DNA of 64,000 bases, from NCBI GenBank assembly GCA_943737045.1, contig CALSFV010000466.1, forward strand, positions 1 through 64,000. The letters run 5' to 3'. Made by a program: the position numbers and the translations under genes. Positions within the stretch are counted from its first letter, which is position 1. Every line of letters begins with the position of its first letter. A model generated the notes under the pieces. The model was not told where the DNA came from. It saw only the letters and a program-made list of their open reading frames with translations, and made no database searches. Source of the DNA: Parapristionchus giblindavisi. Its lineage: Eukaryota; Nematoda; Chromadorea; Rhabditida; Diplogasteridae. This document shows positions 34,401 through 46,300 of this stretch, piece by piece.

Positions 34401-37400
34401 GTAAAATCTCTGATTTTGCAGCTCGAGAATTTCGTGAATTTGAATTCGCTATCTCTTACGTATTCACCCTTTGTGGACAACGACGTACTCACTTATATTG
34501 CACAGGTTTTTAAAAAAATTTTATTTTAAAAAAGTTTCTTAAAAACGTGAAAATTTTAGTTTTCTCACTAGATCGGTTGTTTTTTAACCGTTAATTCAAT
34601 GGACATAACTGAGAATGATTGCGTGACATTTCACGAATCTTTTTTAATTATCATATTAATACCGTGCGCGCGATTTCTCATTCATTAATTATTGAGAAAT
34701 CATAGCGTCTCAGGCAAACCGTTTTGAATCTGATCAGAGCAATTTTAGAAGAAACTAGGGCTAAATTAGATTCAAAAATCACTCTGATAGATTCAAAGCG
34801 ATTTACCTGAGGTTCCTTTAATTCCTGTTGCGCCTCGGGCGTAGATAATTATAATTATTAGCTTACAAAAAAGTTGGCGAATGTCTAATTTTTAGTGTAG
34901 GCAGTTTCTTTGTTGGAAAACAGAACGGCATAAAATAAGGTTTAATTTCTAATAATATTTCAGAACGTACCCGGTCTACGGCACTTGGATATGACTGGTT
35001 GCACGAAAGTTTCTGATATATCACCACTGAAGTGTTTACCCAATCTGGAAATGCTGGAATTACGGGATTTAACTACTTCTCTAATCGATAAAACCATGGA
35101 TACTTTCAAGTCACTCTCAAAACTGAGATCGGTCGATTTGAGTGGAAGCGCTTTCGATTCAGGGTGATAATATCTTTTTTTACTGTCTCTGCGTATTGAT
35201 CTCTATGATCAAGAATGAAAAAAATCTTGAAATCATATACAACTGGCGCCCTTTCGAAAACGTGAAAGTTAGTTAAGAAAGTGAAAGTGAACGTGAAAGG
35301 GTTTTTAAAAGTTAAAGTACATTTTGCACATTACAGTACAGTATCGGCGTAAAGTGATGAGTCGCTATTTCATTTTTTTATAACTTTTGATCCAGGAAAG
35401 CAATCAAGCTTATCTTTTGAACCAATATACAGAATGTATCACGGAATATTACCATGATGTGCTGGTGTAATTAAATTAGTTCATTATTGCGTAGCGATGA
35501 CGCAATCGAAGTACATTTTTTTGAAAATTTCCAATTCCTTCTTCCTCATTCAATTCAATTCAATTCAAGTCCTGTTCTTCTTTAACATTGTGAGAGTGGA
35601 GACTACCAGGGCTGCACAGGAAAAAATCCGGATGCAACAAAATGGGAATGGCTCTGACTCCGATTTCGAGCCGCAGCTTTTATGCAAATTTGACGCCCAA
35701 AATTTAAAACTCAGCTTCTAGGTGTGCTAACGACCCGTTCTAAGCGCCAAAATGATGCTAGGGGTAAGCGATGTTTATTCCCAGATTATTGTAGTCATAC
35801 CTCTCATTCGCCCCCAGGGCATGAAAAACAAATTTTTAGAAGGGCTGATTTTGAGACCCTACCGTTCAGAGGGCAGGTTAGGGTTGCCGGTTCGAATTCG
35901 AATTCGAATTATTCGCACCCCTTTCCCATCTCTCACCCTCTCTCCCCTTTCCCTTCAAAGAATTCGACACACCTGCCAGACGGAACGAATAGTTCGGGAC
36001 AGACCGAATTATTCGGTCTCTCTCACTCTCTCGTATCCTTTCTCGACCCTCCCTCATCTCCCTCCGCCTCGTCCCCCAATGAGACACGTTTCAAGAGATG
36101 GCTAATTCCCCTCGCATCTGAGAGCTTAGCAGTCAACAGCAAAGTTGTAGCTCACATCATCCCCCTTCTGATTCAATTTTGAAAAAGTCGATACGATTAC
36201 CACGAACAAAATTACATCCGTTCTACGAATTCAGGGAGAAATTTGAATTATTCACTGTAGCCATGAATCTTACTCTATTACTCCGTCTTACTCCACATTG
36301 CTTTATCATTCTTTACAGAAGTAATTACACAAAAACAAAAACAAGTAAATGGGAAGAGAAAGTCACGAAAAAAATGCATATCTACTCTAGTCTAATTTGA
36401 AATTACAAAAACAAAAACAAGTAAATGGTCAGAGAAAGTCATGAAAAATAATGCCCATCTACTCTAGTCTAATCTGTACAACAACAACACGAACAACGAG
36501 TAAGCTAGGCTTCGGCGTCACTCGACTCGCTTTCCTCTACGTCCAGAGTGAGATCGATCTTGTTTCCATTCGCTCATGACTACTCCTACTCGTGATCAGC
36601 TCAAAATCTGGTATAAAATGCCCGCTGAGTTCTCATCTGTTACATTTTAAAATATCGGACTGACATACTCGTGATCAGCACAACATTTGTCATAAAATGG
36701 CCGCTGAGTTCCCATCTGATACATTTTGAAATATTGTTCATTTCAATATTTTGAAATGTTATTTTTCAGATAGAGTAGATATGCATTTTTTTCGTGACTT
36801 TCTCTTCCCATTTACTTGTTTTTGTTTTTGTGTAATTACTTCTGTAAAGAATGATAAAGCAATGTGGAGTAAGACCGAGTAATGGAATAAGATTCATGTC
36901 TACAGTGAATAATTCAAATTTCTCCCTGAATTCGTAGAACGGATGTCATTTTGTTCGTGGTTATCGTATCGACTTTTTCAAAATTGAATCAGAAGGGGGA
37001 TGATGTGAGCTACAACTTTGCTGTTGACTGCTAAGCTCTCAGATGCGAGAGGAATTAGCCATCTCTTCAAACGTGGGGGCGAGGCGGAGGGAGAGGAGGC
37101 AGGGACGAGATAAGAATCGAGAGAGTGAGAGAGACCGAATAATTCGGTCTGTCCCGAACTATTCGTTCCGTCTGGCAGGTGTGTCGAATTCTTCGAAGGG
37201 AAGGGGAGAGAGGGCGAGTCTCAAACGAATTGCCGAGAGAGAAGGGAAGCGACTGACAAGGGGCACGAATTATTCGCCCTCGTTCCTGCAACCCTAGGGC
37301 AGGTCTTCTAAAATTGTGGTTCCTGGGCAAGCAGTTTTGCAATGTATCATATATTTATTTCCCTTATTTTGGTTTAGTTCCGATTCCTTTCAGACCCGCG

Positions 37401-40400
37401 GCAAAAGATATGCCGAGGCCGACACGGTGCGCGCTCTCACGCTTTCTCTCTCACTGCTGTCGTCCCTGGGTTTTTACATTGTTGCTGAACTTTGATCGTT
37501 GATCTTTGTATTTCGATCTTTACTCGCTGAAACCGAGTACACCACAACTTAACCTTTGCTGTGGGTTTAAAATTAGAAAAAAAATTTATTTTAAGTCGGA
37601 TCCATTCCGGATTTTTTTCCTGTGCAGCCCTAGTCTCACAATGTTTCAGAAGAACAGGACTTTTCACTAAAGAAATAAAAAATTTCAAAAAAGTGTACTT
37701 CGATTGCGTCATCACTACGCAATAATGAACTAATTTAATTACACCAGCACATCATGGTAATATTCCCTGATAAATTCTGTATACGTCGTGTGCCTATAAC
37801 GGGCTGTACCTTTATCTTAAACATTTAGTACATTTTGAACCGGTGGGCAGTGGTGTTCGTGTATGTGTTTTTCGTGAATTCACATCAGAGTGTTCAATAA
37901 AAAATGAATATAAATATTAGGTACTAACGTGAAATTTGTTTTGTTCAGCTTTTAGTTCATCCATTCATTCAACTATGGTATAGTACTTTTTTATCACCTA
38001 CATAGTTCTAAATTTGATCAAATTTAAATATATATTCTAATTTTTTGGGTCCCGGTATAATTTTTATAAATAATTACTAAGCGATTCACGCAATTTTCAG
38101 AAATTTCACAATGGGTATGGTATTCGTATCTCATCTGCAACAAATCGAGTCGGGCGAACCATTCTGGCCTCAAATTGAATTCATCGATCTATCGGAGTGC
38201 ACACTTTATTGTGATATTGTGAAAATCGCTCTACTGTTTAAAAACCTTCGAATGATATCCATAGTTGGTGAGTACATCAAATGTGCAGAAATAGTTATTT
38301 TTTATTTATCGTACACCACAAAGGTGTTTCAGGAAGTACAAGATGATCGAGTGCAAAGAAAAATATGTGAAAAGCAATATTTTTATTATAAGTATGGGAT
38401 GGCAATCAGGGCTGGGACCACAAAAAAGTGGTTCCTGTTTTTAGAAGTGGAAGTGGAAGTATGGTAGTTTTTAGAAGTATCACCCGAGGTGCGCCCAAGC
38501 GCTGAGGTGCCTTTAGTAATGCAAAAATAAGGACATTTTTTCGCTATCTGATTTATGAACCAAAGGATGGTGACAAAAGGGATTGCATTAGGGCGCAAAT
38601 CCGAATGAGAAAAAAATGCTAATTTTCCGTATTTGCTATTGAATTGACTATTACATAAACCAATAAACGAGATAGATTTTTTTACTACATAGGCCATTTT
38701 TGCTCATATTTCTGCGATTTTTTTTTAGATGCGGTTCATAATCCACAAGATGTGTTTAATATGAGAGCGAGTGTGAAAGTCGCCAGTGCCATGTCTCCGT
38801 CGTGTTGCCTCACTGCTGCATCACTGTATCAAAGCAAATACGACTCTCAATACTCCGATTTGGTTTTCAAATACTTATTGGGGCTCCTGAAGGTAACATT
38901 TTATACATTTTTCATACCCTCATAGTGTGAGGATTGACCCACTATATACGGTTATTATCAGGGTCGACCCACTATATAAAGCTCATTTTTTTAAAGTGAA
39001 AGATTACAATTTAAGCGAAAAATAACGATTTTTCTAAATCGACCCACTATATAAATATAATTCGGTGAGGGTACCGAAAATCAGGGCTGGGACAGAAAAA
39101 AAAATTTTTTTTTCTGAAATCAGAAAACAAAAATTCTGTTTTCTAAAAGGCAGAAAAAACAGAAAATTCAGAAAAAAACGTGTCATAAAATCATTGATTT
39201 GCCTTCTTTTCAGTTTGGTTGAAAAACCAATTTCGCATACATTTTTATCTTGGCGCTAACGAAAACATCAAATTGTAACAATATAGAATCGAAACGATAC
39301 CGGCTTCATTTTACTAGAACAAACACCGAGATACCAAAGTCCGATCATGAAATTTTCGGCCGCATATACACAATGATTAAATTTGCCCGAGTAAGGATAG
39401 TTTACGAACGATTTTCCATTATTCTGGCAAATACTTGCCTGTATGTGGCAAATAGCTGTTTTTTCGACCACCATTTGCCAGAATGTGGGCAGATCGTGTA
39501 CATATGTAAGGAAAGATGAGAAATCTGATGCCATATTTGGGCCAATTTACTCTCGCTGTGTACGGTATTTGACAAAAACACTTCATAAATGCAACAATAA
39601 ATGAGTTTTCTCTTTTTCTTTAAAACCATTTCAAAAAATAACATTTTCTGAAAATTTTCTGTTTTAGGAATATATTTTCTGTTTATGGTCAGAGAATTTT
39701 CTGGTCCCCAAAATGACCAGAAAACAGAAAATTCAGAAAAAGAAATTACCAGCCCTGGTGCATACGCACGTTGATAAAATATATATTTGGGAATTGTATG
39801 ATGTACGTACTCTCTCATGAAAAGCGAAACCTTATCACAGGAAGATAAAGTGCGCACAAAAATTAGCTAAAGAGCTAAGCGGTACAGTTTGGTATATACT
39901 TTGAGACGTAAAACTGACACATTTATATACTGATACAACGTTCAATAAATAGTATTTTATATTTACAGCAAGATTATGTGCAAGTTTCTGTGGAGGAATT
40001 AAATAGGTGCGCTTGCATCATCGAGTTTTTGAACTTGAGAAACATAAACAGCATGTCCGATCAACTTTTGGCAGCCAAGTTATGGAAGACTGTACTCAAG
40101 TAATTTAACATTATTGTTATTATTATTATTACTATTATTATTATTGTGTATCTTTTAACAATTCGCTTATGCTAGTAATATGCAAGAAGTTTACGTAATC
40201 ATTTTCTATACCCCTTCGCTGTGCAGCTTTTGGTTGGGTAAAATGGTCGATTGCTCGAAACCTATAACAGAACTTTGAATTTAAAAAAAGCGAGCAACTA
40301 GCCTAGATGTGATATACCAATCACGACTCTAGCAATCAATACGAAAGCCTGCAAAGTCAAATATTCCTTCATTCCAATCGTTTTACTTGTTGAAACTTCT

Positions 40401-42027
40401 TTATGATAAATGATAAAAAATGGCAGTGAAAATAAATAGTGATCGATAATTAGGATTTCTTATATACTCTGGTTTTGCAGGGTAATATTACAGTAAGTAG
40501 CGCGCAAGAAGTAACTTACTTCTTACTTACTTTTTCGCTACATACTAATGAAATAGCAAAACAGTAGCAAAAAGTAAGTAAAAAGTAAGTTACTTGAAAG
40601 TACTTTTTGCGCGCTACTTACTATAATATTACCATGCAGAACCGGAGTATTTGTTGTGCTCTCATGAAAATGTTCGGTGGAATCCACCTTTAATTTAAAA
40701 TAACGAAAAAAATTTTTTCAGGTGCGACCGAATGCGTTATATCAGCAGTCAATGTTTGGGGAGGTGCATTGAGAGATATGTCAAGGGGAGCATTTTATCG
40801 ACTGAGCGATCTGCTTTACGGCATGAGATAGAGGTTATAAATCTTAATATTTATACAATGCAATTCATCACAATGACCTTTATCAAGCACAAGACCATTT
40901 TCACTAAACTAGTCTGTAAGTGGTGAGATCCCTTACCAGGGCACTTCTGTCTTGAATAATTCTTCGTTCATTTTCTTCCGAACAACTATTGAAGTCGTTA
41001 TTCAGTATCTAAGTCGCTACCCTTTATCCTTTTCTCAATACTGAATCATGAAAAGAACCCGGAAGAATAGATAGAATAGATCACCTCAATATTTCTATGT
41101 AATTACTTGATGAAGTGAATATCACTCCTCACTTCCTATAGTCTAGTTCTAGGGGAATCCTTTTACCTTGCTGATCTTGATTCGGTGAGAGAAGAGGGCC
41201 GGTTCGGCTCACTACCGAGACAAACGCAAAGAAATATGCAATATTTATTTAGTTATCTATTAACTATTATCTATTATTACTTTATTGTAGCTTCTGAGAC
41301 TCTTCGACAATGATGTAATATTCAAAAAGGATCTTGATTTTTATCGGATATTTGTTGTCGGTCATGAGAGGATAATGAAGAGTGACTTCACTAAACAAAG
41401 GTCACAGTGATTTTTTTAAAATTAAATAAATATTACCATCAAAGAAATTTTTCTTGATTTAGGCGACTTACTAAACCATTTATTTTTGTCTTTCAGTGGT
41501 CCTATTCTCAGAATATTATCTAGATGCGCTTCTAAACTATCAAAAAGCGATCGGAGAAATATATTGGATAACATGGACCTTGCGGGCTATGTGCAAATAT
41601 TTGCCGAGGTTTGTTGGGAAATAGAGGTAACCCACAATATGTACAAATAATCACAATCAGAGGCGGCGTAAACTACTCGAAAGTGATAGTGAGATAAGAC
41701 GAAGAAACTTCTACGCTTCGGCTGCATTACTTTTCCATTTCACAAGTAAGCCAAATTAATTTATTGTTATGTTTGTGTTTTCTGTACATTATTAAAATAT
41801 AGAAATTCTTTTTGGAACTTAAGCTTTGGGCTATAGTAACTGAAAAACACAATATTATTGCACGGATTATTAATTATGAATTTTCCTCAGAAGACACGGA
41901 TACCGGCTGTAAACTGTTCGTGAACAGTGGAGTGAGTGCTGGAAGATTCTCTCCCACCACCCTAATGAACACTCTGTTCACGGATGAGGCTCCTGACTTG
42001 TCTACATCCCTCGTTTTCGATCAGTGA
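28437..42027 (+). CDS. ZYG11/ZER1-like leucine-rich-repeat protein, 12 exons, complete model
   Basis: Exons 28437-28652, 30760-30871, 30907-31016, 34422-34505, 34964-35163, 38101-38267, 38729-38892, 39969-40099, 40722-40833, 41291-41400, 41497-41626 and 41803-42027. Every junction is GT/AG and in phase, giving 586 residues and a TGA. The N-terminus (SLFNITTSRLAHLL...LPTNVSNAIV) resembles a VHL-box/elongin-binding start. Residues about 80-300 carry leucine-rich repeats (LRHLDMTGCTKVSDIS, LRSVDLSGSAF, IEFIDLSECTL). The C-terminal half is helical and ARM-like and ends near a KLWAIVTEKHNIIAR motif. ZYG11/ZER1 proteins are substrate receptors of CUL2 ubiquitin ligases that recognise N-terminal glycine degrons. 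The family call rests on architecture and patchy similarity; an LRR/F-box-like protein is the main alternative. Introns 1, 3 and 5 (2-3.4 kb) hold nested transposons. AATAAA occurs at 42086. Confidence 0.75.
29288..29452. repeat. Palindromic repeat with CGTGGGCACC ends (intron 1)
   Basis: GCGTGGGCACCACTGCCGCT at the left is answered by CCAGCGGCAATGCCCGCCCACG at the right, with three ACCCCCGATTTT units inside. A remnant occurs at 19343-19400. Confidence 0.6.
29571..29655 (+). other. tRNA-like module in intron 1 of the LRR gene
   Basis: A-box-like TGGCTTAGTGGCAAGAC (29577-29593), B-box-like GGTTCGGTTCCC (29619-29630) and a T5 terminator at 29651. The acceptor ends do not pair convincingly, so it is more likely a tRNA-derived pseudogene than a tRNA. 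Confidence 0.45.
31251..31487. repeat. Foldback repeat with GGTTGGGAAGCTACAATATG end
   Basis: 31251-31315 pairs with 31420-31487 (shared block CCATAGTAACCAAAATTTTT). The centre contains ACCGCGCG/CGCGCGGG-type pairing. Confidence 0.75.
31488..32181 (+). pseudogene. Mariner-type transposase fossil
   Basis: It begins with a CAGGGTGTCCCATAAG terminal-repeat-like sequence at 31480. Fragments in different frames match conserved mariner blocks: an N-terminal LFKNNHFSLVENPSSGR-like linker near 31600-31660, DKWVSYDNPD near 31918-31947, and YHELLPEEHTVNTDVFCKQL near 32060-32120. Several frameshifts and stops separate the blocks, so it is inactive. No complementary right terminal repeat was found. The end type resembles that of 54000-54509. 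Confidence 0.75.
32383..33284. mobile_element. PIF/Harbinger-like foldback with TGA duplication
   Basis: A 902-bp element with ends CAAGGGAAGCACCAGTT, flanked by TGA (32380-32382 and 33285-33287). The arms continue inward through GACCCATATGGGTCG and AACACAGAGT blocks. A relative with the same arms is 58086-58765. Non-coding. Confidence 0.8.
33534..34335. mobile_element. Tc1-like foldback, right end decayed (intron 3)
   Basis: The left end CAGTATCGGCCAAAAGTC follows TA. Long inverted arms (ATCATGGTATTATTCCTTGAT, TAGGGCTGCACATG and others) span the element. Related to 35339-37785 and the intact-ended copy 51006-52290. The right terminal CAGTATCG is missing. Confidence 0.75.
34709..34811. mobile_element. 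Short MITE with CTCAGGCAAACCG ends (intron 4)
   Basis: A 103-bp element with ends CTCAGGCAAACCGTTTTGAA and TTCAAAGCGATTTACCTGAG. Same family as 27483-27679. Confidence 0.75.
35339..37785. mobile_element. Tc1-like foldback interrupted by a hAT-like foldback (intron 5)
   Basis: The left end CAGTATCGGCGTAAAG follows TA. The arms 35380-35870 and 37310-37785 are inverted copies and match 33534-34335 and 51006-52290. The terminal few dozen bases at the right are missing. It is split by the element at 35879-37296. Confidence 0.75.
35879..37296. mobile_element. hAT-like foldback with 8-bp target duplication
   Basis: Ends TAGGGTTGCC and TGCAACCCTA, flanked by GGGCAGGT (35871-35878 and 37297-37304). 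Arms of about 530 bp (35879-36410 and 36770-37296) surround a ~360-bp centre. An 8-bp duplication with TAGGGTTG-type ends is the hAT pattern. Long apparent frames on both strands reflect the CT-rich/GA-rich arms, not genes. Confidence 0.85.
39082..39757. mobile_element. hAT-like element with CAGGGCTGG ends (intron 7)
   Basis: CAGGGCTGGGAC at the left is inverted as ACCAGCCCTG at the right, with long A/T-rich arms built of CAGAAAATTC / GAATTTTCTG. No 8-bp flanking duplication is recognisable. 38408-38470 carries a similar CAGGGCTGGGACCAC end without a partner. Confidence 0.55.
40464..40650. mobile_element. Foldback MITE with ATACTCYGGTTYTGCA ends (intron 8)
   Basis: The left arm from 40464 and right arm ending 40650 share ATACTC-GGTT-TGCA-GGTAATATTA and AGTAAGTAGCGCGCAA blocks in inverted orientation. 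187 bp, non-coding. Confidence 0.8.
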
Positions 42028-43305
42028 TTTTGTTAATTGCGTATTGATTGCTTGCTTTTATAGCACTTTCTCATGTATAATGAAAAATAAAGTCGTATTG
42101 GTGGTTTTTAGCAGTACAAAGAATACTTTCCTTTCCGTTCTTTCATTGGAATATATGAAAATAAAGAAAGTTTATTGATTTTCCTCGAATAACTCGAAAA
42201 TGGGTTGGCATAGCTATTCGATCATGAAAGTACTTTTTATTCACCTTTCCGAGAGCATCATTTTCCTCTTTTCATATAGTCGATTGGACCATTTTGAGGG
42301 CAGATACGGTCGAAAAACTGTTGAGGCGAAAAAAAAGTCCCGAGTACTCTATTAAACGGTATACACTCACAGAAATTTCACTTAGTGAATTATTCTCTAT
42401 GCACTTCACTAAGGGAAATATTCACTAAGGCAACATAATTCCCTTACAGTTAAGTGAATTATTCACTTTGCCACATAGGGAAATATTCATTAGGTGTGAG
42501 AGGGGGTAGGAGGGCGGAAGGGGAGGGGAGGTTCAACTTAATTCTTTTTTAAAGCAGATATTGTTCACTATATGACATATTGTCATAGCATATATTTCCA
42601 TTTTCACATTTTTAGCAGCAACTGTATTTATTCTCACACAGTTTGTCGTACTGTTCTTTGATCACTGACAACTTCAAATTATCTATGCAAATTCCATTCC
42701 ATGCTCATTGGAGCATGATGCCGTGAACGATACATATCTTTGCGAAGTAGTCAGAATTCCATTTGCAAGACTGCATATTTAGTTATTTTAGAAATTTAGA
42801 TTTTTAGATGCTTCGAAATTCATATCGTTTGTGCGGACAGAAACTCAATCCAAGCACTCTAACTATTCATTTCTAATTATGTATTGAATCTGAGGATAAA
42901 TCAAAAGTAAGACCTATTTAAAAACTGTTCGATAGTTCTCTGATTTGAGACAGTTGGAGCATAGTTCATCGAAAAGACCGAGAAGTGGGATCGAATGAAG
43001 AGATAACTGTGAACCCTGTAGTTCTAGGTTTGAGAAAGGAAAAAGTAAAATATTGCTTTAAAATGAACGATAAACTCTATCAATATTTCATTTGAGAATA
43101 TGAAAAACTATTGAAGATAGTATACTTCACCTACTTCACCTTGTAACCCTACTTCACCCTTCTTCACCACACTTCACCTTCATTCACCCTTCTTCACCCT
43201 ACTTCACCGGAGTAATTTCTAAGTATTTAAATTTTAATATAAATTCAATATTTAAATAATTTTTAAATTGTTGGGTTTGTTTTAAACTTCATGTTGTAAT
43301 TACAG
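42028..43305. other. Intergenic between the LRR and DH-BAR-SH3 genes
   Basis: 42086 carries an AATAAA signal for the upstream gene. 42364-42500 is a partial palindromic repeat of TTCACTTAGTGAATTATTC units. 43128-43208 is a CTTCACC minisatellite. I searched for coding exons joining to 43306 and saw none that I could defend. Confidence 0.55.
43128..43208. repeat. CTTCACC minisatellite
   Basis: Imperfect units CTTCACCCTA / CTTCACCTTCAT repeated about eight times. Confidence 0.85.
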
Positions 43306-46300
43306 ATTAGTAACGATCTACGAGTTGGTAGAAGTAGAGAAAATGTTGAGCTATAAGTAAATGGTGGATTCCGAAACGTGTCTAGTGATTAAGTTAGTTT
43401 ATTTAATTATCGCTTTAGATCACATCTTGTCCATCATTTAATTCTTTTAGAATTTATTTAAGATAAAGGTTTGATCTTTGATCTTTTGATCTCTTATTGA
43501 TGATCTATCTCTAGATGGATCGATTATCAATAGCAGCTCTATTTGATCGTAATCAATATATAAATTCTCTGCTCTATTCGATATTTTATTAGCTACACTT
43601 TTATCATATATTGCTATTAATGTTGTATCTACTCGTAAGTCCTCGCCCATTTCTACCGTAATCAACCGTAACTATTGTTCCCTTTAAGATATCTACCGTG
43701 ATCTCTCGTTGTTTTCGCATTCGTCACTGCAAGTGCGCATACGGGTATATCTATATCTTCGACAGAGATCAAACATCAATCATGAGTTCCTTTTCAGTTT
43801 TCTCTTGTAAAGAGTGTTCAACCATATGCTGCTTCGCCTACTCATGGATTTAACTGACAGGTATTCTATTCATTATTGATTCAATACCTTGAATACGATG
43901 AAATATATGATTATCCAGATATATGATTAAAAGATGTCCATTTCATTCTAACTCTTGTTCATACTATCAACATCATTATTTATCTAGGTAGCATATTCTC
44001 GCTCATTCTATCTCTTATGCTGTCTTCAATCCTTCTTCATCTTCTTGTTCTTCAAAACATTCGGGATACAGCTGTTCCATGGAATTGGAACGTTTATCGG
44101 TAATGTGGACTACTGTAATGACGATTTTCGATCGATTTTACCGTATCTTTTAATTCAGAAATTCAATGAAAGCAGTATTCAAGAATGCCGATCAATATGC
44201 ACTTTTCATCTTCATCCTATTATTGAGGATTGTTTCCAGGTATACTGTAGATGGAGTGTACTATGCTTTATTTTATCAATCAATAAATCCATCTATTTCA
44301 GATTAGATATCATCGTCCTATTCCTCAATCAAATTAATTCAATCAAGGTTTTCATAAACTGGTCTGTTTTATTATATCATCTACAGTAGTCTTGGAGAAT
44401 CTGTAGTTCTTACTGTAGTTACTTTATGATTACTGTATCTACCGTACATTATCGTAATATTTTAAGCCTCGTGATTCAACTCTGGAAGGAATTGAAATTC
44501 GACTAAATAAAGTAGAAAGAATTTGTGTAAACTTCAATTATTATCTAACTATCCATACAAAGAAAGTAGCTGCTCTTATAAGTAATCATTCTTCTCTCAA
44601 GTAAGTATATCATTCTTCTCATATCTGAAAGATGATTAACTATCCTATTCAGACAATTGTTCCCTGATCTTCAAAGTGACTTGAAGCCTAGTATTATAAG
44701 GAAAACAAGAGTAATCGCTAATAATTGGATAATGAATACTAATCTGAAGTGAGTTAAACATATTAAAAGATACGAATATTGATATTATTTTAGTTGTCGA
44801 TTCATTGTTGAGAAAGCATTGGCTGAGATTCCGAAGAAATTGATACAAAAGAAAGATGATAAAGTACTTGATTATTATAAAGCATTGAAAAGAGAACATG
44901 ATGATGGTGGAGAGAAGGTGTTATGGATATTGAATGACTTAATAGTAAGTATATATCTTATAGGAAGTGACAGATAGAAAGAGAGAATGTGATGCATTGA
45001 GTAGTCAACTCGAACAAAGTCTACCGAAAGTGAATAGGAATCTAATTAATGTAAGTATATATTAGTTATATGGAATAGTATTCATTCATTCATTCATTGA
45101 AGAGTGTAAATAATGCATGGAAGAACTTATGGGACCTAAAAAAGACATGTGAAGGATAGATTATTGAATGCTTGAAAGTTGAATTTGGAGATAGAATTAG
45201 AGAATAGCTCCATTATCTAGAGAAACAATACAGAAGATTAATCATATCATATCTAAAGTTGGAGTGCAAAATGGAAATGAATACACTGAGAATGAATTGA
45301 CTTAGTAACTCATTCACTAGCTCAAGTCACTAAGCGTCTATTCACTTATTCCCCCTAGTGAATGCAATTCACTTATATGTAAGTCAATTCGACTAAACGA
45401 TTAGTTCACGTGGGAGAGGGGAGTAGAGTAAGTCAATTGGATTGACTTACCATGCTAGCGAATCCAAATGACTTACTATACAGCGTCTACTCACATGGTA
45501 CCCCTAAGTTAGTGAGTGAGTGACTTAATAGTAAGTAAATTCATTCTCAGTGTATGGTAATTTCTATGATTGTATGATGTTGATAAGAATATAATGGATT
45601 TATAGTATAGAGCATTATAGGAGATGAAAGTATTGATGTAGGAGAAGAAGTAAAGGAAGATACAGATATAAGTAGAGTAGAACAAACATCTCAAGATAGA
45701 ATGAATGTATGGAATAGAGCATCGCTCAAGTTTGTATTATTTATCATCTATTTCTATATATTATATTATATATGTTGTCTTACCTGGTATTAACATATTT
45801 TCAGTACATTCAATAGCAATACGGGAATATACAAAGCTGCTAAGAAGTTTACAGTTGATAAACGAGCAGATAAATCAAGTAAATCATTATGATTACATCA
45901 ATAAAATAATTTATAATATTGATACTAACATTATAGAATATCTTGAATGCTCTGAAGGTGATATATTCTATGTGGAGAAAGTGAATATGGATAATAATTC
46001 ATATGAATGTTTTAATGGACAAAAACATGGACTTATTCCAATATTTGTATTGACTAAAATGGGATCGAATATAGAAAGACCACAATCTACACCTATTATA
46101 CCATTGCATAAATCATCTATTACTTCAAATGAACAACCAACTATATCTTTATTGGGTATAGATTTATTATTATACTATATATTCAATATCGATTGAATTG
46201 ATTTAGAAATGAGTACTCCTGTTATTAATTTTAGTCTTCCTGTACTGAAACCTCAATTATTATCTCGAAGAGTTCCATCTCTTCCATCTATTGCATCGGA

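Noticed and set aside
35724..36182. 152-codon + frame and overlapping frames in 35.7-37.3 kb
   Set aside because: They lie in the arms of nested foldbacks; the same bases are open on the opposite strand and no domain is visible.
38111..38467. 118-codon + frame taken as a separate gene
   Set aside because: Its first half is exon 6 of the LRR gene; the rest reads through the donor at 38268 into the intron.
43447..43665. Minus-strand 72-codon frame with good amino-acid composition
   Set aside because: It overlaps the probable DH exons on the + strand, has no splice-compatible neighbours on the minus strand, and is likely antisense. I keep some doubt.
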